Of a DNA stretch of 11,969 nt, positions 7,737 through 11,969 are shown piece after piece. A program made the translations under genes and the position numbers. The stretch is from a bacterium (GTDB taxonomy: Bacteria; 4484-113; JALSIF01): the NCBI GenBank assembly GCA_026981635.1, contig JALSIF010000258.1:1-11969 (forward strand). Direction: 5' to 3'. A model generated the notes under the pieces. It ran no database searches and was not told where the DNA came from. It was given only the letters and a program-made list of their open reading frames with translations. The stretch's first letter is position 1. Each line of letters starts with the position of its first letter.

Positions 7737-9044
7737 CTAGACATATAGCCTCTCCGCCTTGACCCCCTGGGAGATGAGCAGGTCCAGCAGGAAGCGGGTG
7801 ATGTAGATTGCCGAAAAGAAGGAGGCCAGGATGCCCAAGGTGAGAGTAATGGCAAATCCCCTCACCGGCCCACTGCCCAGCCACATGAGCATCAGGGCCA
7901 TGAGTATGGTGGTCACATTGCCGTCAATGATGGCCACCAACGCCCTGTTAAAACCTGCCTCAACGGCCGCCGCCACCGGTTTGCCCCACCTCACCTCCTC
8001 CCGGATGCGTTCAAAGATGATCACATTGGCATCCACCGCCATACCGAAGGAGAGGATGAGGCCAGCGATTCCAGGTAGGGTGAGGGTGATGCCAAAGAGG
8101 CTGATGAAGCCCAGGGTGATCACCCCGTAGAGGAGCAGGGCAAGATCGGCCACCAGGCCGGGCAGGCGATAAAACAGGATCATGTAGGAAAGGACCAGGA
8201 TCAGCCCCCACATCCCTGCCTGAATGGAGGCGCTGAGGCTCTCTTGACCCAGGGTAGGACCTACCACCCGGTCCTGGATGATACGCAGAGGGACCGGCAG
8301 TCGGCCAGCGTTGATCTGGCGGGCGAGGATCAGGGGCTCGTCGGGGCGGGTCCAGGCATCGTTCTCTATGAATCCAGCCCCCTGGGTGATGGGCGAGTTG
8401 ATGCGGGGACAGGAAAGCACCTTCTTGTCCAGCAGAATGCACATCGGTCGGCCCACATTGCGGCTGGTGAACTGGGCAAAGCGGCGAACCGCTTCTCCCT
8501 TCAGCTCAAAGTGAACCACAAACAAACCAGGCCGGTTTGGGTGTGGATCGGCCGAAGCGCTCTTCACATCATCACCGCTTACGATCACCTTGAAGTTGCG
8601 ACCGGACAGGTCCTCCCCCTCAGGGAAGTACTGGCCCCTCGTATCTACAACCTCTAGCACCGCCGTCTGGCCGATGAGCTTCTTGATCTCGTCCAGAGTC
8701 AGGTCGTCGGGCTTCTCCTTCTTGGGCTTGACTCCGGGAACCTGGAGCTGGATCCGGTCATTGCCCACCTGAGTAACCACGATCTCGCGGGTGCCTTGGG
8801 GGTCAACCCGGTTCCTGATAACCTCAATTGCCGCCTCCATGTCATCGGGGGTGAGGGTGTAGTCGGGGGGCGGTACCGCTTCCAGCAGGATGTCTGCCCC
8901 ACCCCTGAGGTCAAGCCCGAGGATGAAGAGATCAGAAACCGACTGGATACCCCCCGGCCGGGTCACCTTGTAAAGTGGGTTCCACAGGGCCAAGGCGACC
9001 ACCACCAGGATGACCAGCAATCTGGTTAGGTTTTTCGTCCCCAT
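7737..9044 (-). CDS. secD: Protein-export membrane protein SecD
   Basis: Partner of SecF in the accessory protein-export complex; 435 aa from the chosen start. A hydrophobic helix at about 8-22 is followed by a periplasmic region with LGLDLRGG (43-49) and NRVDPQGTRE (78-87). The head domain has LLDKKVLSCPRINSPIT, ending in INAGRLPVPL. Five helices begin near 276, with the signature GMAVDANVIIFERIREE (334-350) and GNVTTILMALMLM (375-387). The length fits the short SecD of non-proteobacteria. The frame stays open 55 codons further upstream, but that extension would overlap the start of the divergent OsmC gene and place a polar stretch before helix 1. The ATG giving MGTKNLTRLL was therefore chosen. 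It has no Shine-Dalgarno sequence; TAAAAT lies 10 bases upstream. Two cysteines in the head domain (C202, C212) are unusual and might pair. Confidence 0.95.
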   Translation of the reverse strand: MGTKNLTRLLVILVVVALALWNPLYKVTRPGGIQSVSDLFILGLDLRGGADILLEAVPPPDYTLTPDDMEAAIEVIRNRVDPQGTREIVVTQVGNDRIQLQVPGVKPKKEKPDDLTLDEIKKLIGQTAVLEVVDTRGQYFPEGEDLSGRNFKVIVSGDDVKSASADPHPNRPGLFVVHFELKGEAVRRFAQFTSRNVGRPMCILLDKKVLSCPRINSPITQGAGFIENDAWTRPDEPLILARQINAGRLPVPLRIIQDRVVGPTLGQESLSASIQAGMWGLILVLSYMILFYRLPGLVADLALLLYGVITLGFISLFGITLTLPGIAGLILSFGMAVDANVIIFERIREEVRWGKPVAAAVEAGFNRALVAIIDGNVTTILMALMLMWLGSGPVRGFAITLTLGILASFFSAIYITRFLLDLLISQGVKAERLYV

Positions 9045-9054
9045 GAGAGCGGCT

Positions 9055-9060
9055 ATTTTA
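9055..9060 (-). promoter_or_regulatory. Possible -10 element (TAAAAT) of the secD-secF-recJ operon
   Basis: TAAAAT on the minus strand lies 10 bases before the secD ATG, in the 144-bp gap shared with the divergent OsmC gene. It would give an almost leaderless transcript. The -35 region at a 17-base spacing reads TTCGGG, a poor match. Confidence 0.35.
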
Positions 9061-9107
9061 GAACCAAGACCAGCTTGCCCGAAAAAGGCGAGCAATGCTA
9101 GCACACC

Positions 9108-9128
9108 AGGAGCAAGCGTTTGGCTCCT
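9108..9128. repeat. Short inverted repeat in the secD/OsmC intergenic region
   Basis: AGGAGC and GCTCCT (6-base arms, 9-base loop) sit near the middle of the 144-bp divergent gap. There is no adjacent T-run on either strand, so it is not a standard terminator. It could be a regulator site or chance. Confidence 0.3.
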
Positions 9129-9175
9129 CTCAGATGGACAGGATCCTCCTAGCCTCCCAACTTTTGGATATCGGC

Positions 9176-9181
9176 TAGTAT
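9176..9181 (+). promoter_or_regulatory. Possible -10 element (TAGTAT) of a leaderless OsmC-family transcript
   Basis: TAGTAT lies exactly 7 bases before the ATG of the OsmC-like gene and no Shine-Dalgarno sequence is present. This spacing is what leaderless mRNAs show in lineages that use them. No clear -35 box is seen. Confidence 0.4.
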
Positions 9182-9188
9182 TTCGTCC

Positions 9189-9647
9189 ATGATCGCCCAG
9201 GAAATTCACCAGGTCCTCTGCCAGTGGGATGGAGGCCCCGAGGGCAAGGGGAAGGTGACCATCCTAAGATCCGGCCAAAGCCTCACCTTCGGGCTGGCAG
9301 AGACCTTCGGAGGCGGCGGGGTGGGGGAGGCCACCCCGGAAGAGATGTTGGGCATGGCCCTAAGCTCCTGCTACGTCCTCACCCTCGCCGCCCTGGCCAA
9401 GCTCGCCCGACTGGAGATCGCCTCCATCGAGGTGAGCACCCAGAGCCAGGTGGAGAGGGATCGGGTAAACCGTGGCTACCGCATAACCAGCATCCTGCGC
9501 CGGGTAAGCCTCAGGATCAAGCGGCAGGATCAGGCCGAGTTGGCTGAGGAGCTTCTCCACAAGGCCGATCAGTTCTGCGTCATAAGCCGAGCAGTGAGGG
9601 ACAAAAGCAAGCTAGAGCTTGAGGGAGAGGTTGAGGTAGCTAGCTAG
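9189..9647 (+). CDS. OsmC/Ohr-family peroxiredoxin-like protein
   Basis: Small cytoplasmic thiol peroxidase-fold protein of 152 aa, the usual OsmC size. Members reduce organic or inorganic hydroperoxides with a reactive Cys and a second resolving Cys. Both are present: Cys61 in the motif TPEEMLGMALSSCY at the start of the central helix, and Cys130 in KADQFCVISRAV near the C-terminus. The N-terminal half has the beta-strand region GKGKVTILRSGQSLTF. It could be OsmC, Ohr or a YhfA-like branch; I cannot assign the subfamily. It is divergent from secD and ends 12 bp from the 3' end of a convergent tRNA gene, so it appears to be a single-gene transcript. The ATG is the first codon after a TAGTAT hexamer. 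Confidence 0.9.
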   Translation: MIAQEIHQVLCQWDGGPEGKGKVTILRSGQSLTFGLAETFGGGGVGEATPEEMLGMALSSCYVLTLAALAKLARLEIASIEVSTQSQVERDRVNRGYRITSILRRVSLRIKRQDQAELAEELLHKADQFCVISRAVRDKSKLELEGEVEVAS

Positions 9648-9659
9648 GCAATGGAAAAG

Positions 9660-9734
9660 TCGGGGAGGCGGGATTCGAACCCGCGACCTCCAGCACCCCA
9701 TGCTGGCGCGCTAACCTGGCTGCGCCACTCCCCG
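9660..9734 (-). tRNA. tRNA-Pro (anticodon GGG)
   Basis: On the minus strand the 75-base sequence folds as a full cloverleaf. The acceptor stem is CGGGGAG/CTCCCCG. The D stem is GCGC/GCGC. The anticodon stem CCAGC/GCTGG holds the loop ATGGGGT, giving anticodon GGG (reads CCC/CCU). The T arm is GCGGG-TTCGAAT-CCCGC. The discriminator is A. The 3' CCA is not encoded (the next bases are CTT), so a CCA-adding enzyme is needed. It lies downstream of panB and converges on the OsmC-like gene. Confidence 0.97.
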
Positions 9735-9744
9735 ACGCACCCTA

Positions 9745-9773
9745 ATTTTATACCACCGTCCCGGCCCTTTCCA
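9745..9773 (-). promoter_or_regulatory. Probable promoter of tRNA-Pro
   Basis: On the minus strand TGGAAA (9768-9773) and TAAAAT (9745-9750, within TATAAAAT) are separated by 17 bases. Transcription would start a few bases before the tRNA 5' end. The position in the 65-bp gap after panB fits a dedicated tRNA promoter, though readthrough from panB is also possible. Confidence 0.5.
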
Positions 9774-9799
9774 CCCCAATGGACCCGCCACTTGCCAAA

Positions 9800-10648
9800 T
9801 CACTTGCCGGCCGCCGGCTCGGTCTCCCTCGGCTTTCCAAGGGCCTTGCCATCTCCCTGGGTCATTGCCGGTGGGTAGCTTCCCTGGCGCACATCCTCAC
9901 CCCAGCGGCGGGTGGCCTCCCTGCCCACCTCAAGGAGTTCGGCATACTTCACCACAAAGCTCGGCACCTTGCCGGGAAGCATGCCCAAAAGATCGTGGAT
10001 AACCAGGATCTGCCCGGCACAGCCCGGCCCCGCGCCAATGCCAATGGTGGGAACGGGGAGGCTTCGGGTAATGCGGGCGGCAAGCTCGAGATCAACCATC
10101 TCCAGCACCACGGCGAAGCAGCCCGCCTCGGCCAGCGCCTGGGCCTCCCACATGATGCGCTCCGCCTCGTCCTCGCTTCTTCCCTGCCGGCGGTAGCCCC
10201 CCAGCACCCGGACCATCTGGGGCTGAAGCCCCACGTGGCCCATCACCGGCACCCCCGCCTCCACCAGCCGGCTGATGGCGGTTAGGTTCACCTCGGAGGC
10301 CCCCTCTAGCTTGATCCCGTCCGCTCCGCTCTGCTGGAAGAGCCGGGCGCCGTTTCTGACCGTATCCTCCACGGTGAGCTTGAAGGTGCCAAAGGGCATG
10401 TCCACCACCACAAAGCGCTCCGGAAGAGCGCGCTTTACGATCCTCCCGTGGTAGGCCATCTGCTCAATGGTTACCGGGGTGGTGGTGACCTCCCCCTGGA
10501 CCACGTTGGCCAGGCTGTCCCCCACCAGCACCAGGTCGGGATCGCATGCCTCGGCAAGATGGGCGGTAAAGAGGTCGTAGGCGGTGATACAGACCAGCCG
10601 CTCACCGGCGGCAAACTTGGCGCGCCATTTCCTGAGGTGGAAGCTCAT
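9800..10648 (-). CDS. panB: 3-methyl-2-oxobutanoate hydroxymethyltransferase (pantothenate synthesis)
   Basis: Makes ketopantoate from 2-oxoisovalerate and methylene-tetrahydrofolate, the first step of pantothenate/CoA synthesis in the cytoplasm. It is 282 aa, slightly longer than the usual 260-280. The TIM-barrel motifs are complete: VGDSLANVVQG (Asp44, metal), MAYHGRIVKRA, VVDMPFGTF (Asp83, metal), GADGIKLEG (Lys113, Glu115), GHVGLQPQ, GYRRQGR, Glu183 in VLEMV, and IGIGAGPGC. Oddly, the usual Asp of the following DGQ is Ala211 here (AGQILVIHD). The last about 25 residues are polar and family-unlike. An AAGGAGGGGG ribosome binding site precedes the ATG. No panC or panD is nearby. This is the only complete gene in the window ending in TGA rather than TAG. 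Confidence 0.96.
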   Translation of the reverse strand: MSFHLRKWRAKFAAGERLVCITAYDLFTAHLAEACDPDLVLVGDSLANVVQGEVTTTPVTIEQMAYHGRIVKRALPERFVVVDMPFGTFKLTVEDTVRNGARLFQQSGADGIKLEGASEVNLTAISRLVEAGVPVMGHVGLQPQMVRVLGGYRRQGRSEDEAERIMWEAQALAEAGCFAVVLEMVDLELAARITRSLPVPTIGIGAGPGCAGQILVIHDLLGMLPGKVPSFVVKYAELLEVGREATRRWGEDVRQGSYPPAMTQGDGKALGKPRETEPAAGK

Positions 10649-10657
10649 CTCGAGTCT

Positions 10658-10681
10658 CCCCCTCCTTGTCTGGATTTACTA
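10658..10681 (-). promoter_or_regulatory. panB ribosome binding site and possible -10 element
   Basis: On the minus strand AAGGAGGGGG (10658-10667) ends 9 bases before the panB ATG, a strong Shine-Dalgarno match. TAGTAA (10676-10681) just upstream could be a -10 box giving a leader of about 20 bases; no -35 box is evident, so that part is weak. Confidence 0.5.
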
Positions 10682-10698
10682 GCGGATAGGCTCTGGTC

Positions 10699-10717
10699 GG
10701 GAGCCCTTAGGCTTCCC
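10699..10717. repeat. Small hairpin in the DUF362-panB gap
   Basis: GGG-AGCC and GGCT-CCC pair around a 4-base loop with one bulged base. It lies in the 88-bp gap between the DUF362 gene and panB. No T-run follows in the direction of transcription, so it is at best a weak terminator or processing site. Confidence 0.25.
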
Positions 10718-10736
10718 GCCACCTTCCATCATAGCG

Positions 10737-11969
10737 CTACCCGGCAGGGCTGGCGAATCTTTCCAGCTCCACCCTCCCCTTCCATCCCGGGGGAGGCTCA
10801 AAGGGGATGGCCAGATTCTCCTCCACCCAACTCAGGCTCCGTACCGCCCCATCCACCAACACCTCAATCTGGTCCCGGCAGCTCCCCTCCGGAACCAGCG
10901 CAAGCTCAGCGGGAATGGGGTGCCAGGCTTCCCTGAGCAGGGCAATCTTTCGCCAGTCAAGCCCCATCAGGGCGGCTGCCAGGTGGTCCACCGCCACCGG
11001 GTTGAAACCGGCCAGCAAGACACCACAACGGCGGGCGGTGGGATGGAGGGGGCCGTTGCCCTCTCCCCCTATAACCCCGTCAACCAGGCTGATCTCCGTC
11101 CGGCATAGCCCATCGGTCATCTCTCCCTCCGGACTTGCGTAGCAGAGGAGCTTGTTGAGATCGTGCACCATCCGCCAGCAGGTGTCATTTCCCCACCAGC
11201 TCCCGTCATAGTTGAGGTGGGGATCGTGGAGCCTGACCAGGCGGTCTATCGCCGCCATCAGATAGCGAAGCAGGCGCTGAAGGGTGGGACGGTCAGCAAA
11301 TAGGTCAAACCGCTCCATAAGGAAGTTTCTAAGTTCCTTTAGCCGGCTCCGCCTCTCATACTGGTCACCGTGGCCGCTCTCCGCATCCCCCGCCCGGTGG
11401 TGGGCGAGGTAGTCCTTGCGGCAGTTAATACCCACCAGGTTCTTTAGCGCGCAGGTTATGCCCGCCTTGCGGTGACACTTGAGCTTGGGCAGGTTGACCA
11501 CCAGCTTAGCGGCCAGAAAGTCACGGTGGACGAAGTAAAGGTTTCGCTCCGGGTTGTGGTTTTGGGGCACCACCCGGGGGTCGTAGTTGGTCACCCGGAA
11601 GCGCCGGTAGTCCTGGATGATGGGCATGAGGCTTGACTTCTGGCCCAGGTCCACCAGCACATACTCAACCTCAGGCCGAAACTCTCTCCTCAGCACCACA
11701 TTGTGCTCATCCCTCAATGTCACCTCATAGCGGAAGTCCTTGAGCTCAAACTGGACCTCCGCCGGCAGGCGGCAGGCAAACCGCTCCACCATCTCCACGG
11801 TGCCAAACAGCCCCAGCAGCCTCTCCCACTGGCAGCGCTGGATGGGGGCATCCCCCAGCACCATCCTTCCTCCGCCGCGCCTCACCAGTGCAATCAGGGC
11901 ATAGTCAAGCAGCGGACGGATTACCGAGGGATGGGTAATGAGGGCGGGCAGATTCTCCTCTTCCCGCGG
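10737..11969 (-). CDS. DUF362 domain protein, 5'-partial
   Basis: Member of the DUF362 family, whose biochemical role I do not know. 410 residues are visible; the frame is open to the window edge, so the N-terminus is missing. The first visible stretch (NLPALITHPSVIRPLLDYAL, then GGGRMVLGDAP) matches the family's typical THPSVV...GDSP region. Later come NLPKLKCHRKAGITCALKNLVG (about 159-180), LVDGVIGGEGNGP (about 295-307) and GVLLAGFNPVAVDHLAAALMGLD (about 316-338), all family hallmarks. A Cys/His-rich part (CH, C, C, HH) lies at about 165-195. No 4Fe-4S ferredoxin motif (CxxCxxC) is seen, unlike the ferredoxin-fused members. A GTG at 11885 is in frame but is internal to the conserved region. 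panB follows after 88 bp in the same direction; a functional link is not evident. Confidence 0.85.
   Translation of the reverse strand, partial: PREEENLPALITHPSVIRPLLDYALIALVRRGGGRMVLGDAPIQRCQWERLLGLFGTVEMVERFACRLPAEVQFELKDFRYEVTLRDEHNVVLRREFRPEVEYVLVDLGQKSSLMPIIQDYRRFRVTNYDPRVVPQNHNPERNLYFVHRDFLAAKLVVNLPKLKCHRKAGITCALKNLVGINCRKDYLAHHRAGDAESGHGDQYERRSRLKELRNFLMERFDLFADRPTLQRLLRYLMAAIDRLVRLHDPHLNYDGSWWGNDTCWRMVHDLNKLLCYASPEGEMTDGLCRTEISLVDGVIGGEGNGPLHPTARRCGVLLAGFNPVAVDHLAAALMGLDWRKIALLREAWHPIPAELALVPEGSCRDQIEVLVDGAVRSLSWVEENLAIPFEPPPGWKGRVELERFASPAG

Noticed and set aside
9045-9209. 55-codon N-terminal extension of secD
   Set aside because: The frame is open, but it overlaps the start of the divergent OsmC gene, has no matching SecD sequence and would displace the membrane anchor from the N-terminus.
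1549-9644. GCTAGC palindrome seen seven times
   Set aside because: About four copies are expected by chance at this base composition, and several simply reflect TAG stops preceded by C; not a convincing repeat family.
9651-9878. Open frame on the + strand beginning MEKSGRRDSNPRPPAP
   Set aside because: This peptide is the well-known artefact of translating the antisense strand of a tRNA gene; the tRNA-Pro here explains it fully.

Overview
This 12-kb window comes from a GC-rich bacterial chromosome with tightly packed genes. Nothing in it looks like phage, plasmid, transposon or CRISPR. SecD/SecF of the separate bacterial type, a RecJ with the DHH and DHHA1 signatures, PanB, and a MacA/MacB-like export system all point to a bacterium. 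The lineage cannot be fixed from the sequence. From memory, a secD-secF-recJ order occurs in Clostridia and related groups. The genome seems to prefer TAG stop codons (9 of 10 genes here), to use several starts without a Shine-Dalgarno sequence, and not to encode the tRNA 3' CCA.

Layout. Bases 1-3874 (+ strand) hold the 3' part of an export operon: a MacA/HlyD-type periplasmic adaptor (5' end outside the window) and two tandem paralogous MacB/FtsX-type permeases with no ATPase domain of their own. Bases 3871-9044 (- strand) hold a second operon, transcribed secD, secF, recJ, then a small exported alpha/beta hydrolase. The two operons converge so closely that their last genes share one palindromic CTAG containing both stop codons. 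An OsmC-like thiol peroxidase (9189-9647, +) diverges from secD across a 144-bp gap. It converges on a tRNA-Pro(GGG) gene (9660-9734, -). Upstream of the tRNA on the minus strand are panB and a DUF362 protein whose 5' end is outside the window.

How the genes work together. SecD and SecF form the membrane complex that helps SecYEG export proteins. The adaptor and permeases would form a tripartite-style ABC export or envelope system once joined by an ATPase encoded elsewhere. RecJ (recombination and repair), PanB (pantothenate/CoA synthesis) and OsmC (peroxide detoxification) are housekeeping.

Most of the window is ordinary core genome, and I do not see an undescribed system. The strongest anomaly is an AT-rich block (about 36% GC by hand count over 1441-1680) inside the first permease gene, which is otherwise about 60-70% GC. 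It keeps the reading frame and looks like a mosaic or recombined segment coding for part of the extracytoplasmic domain.
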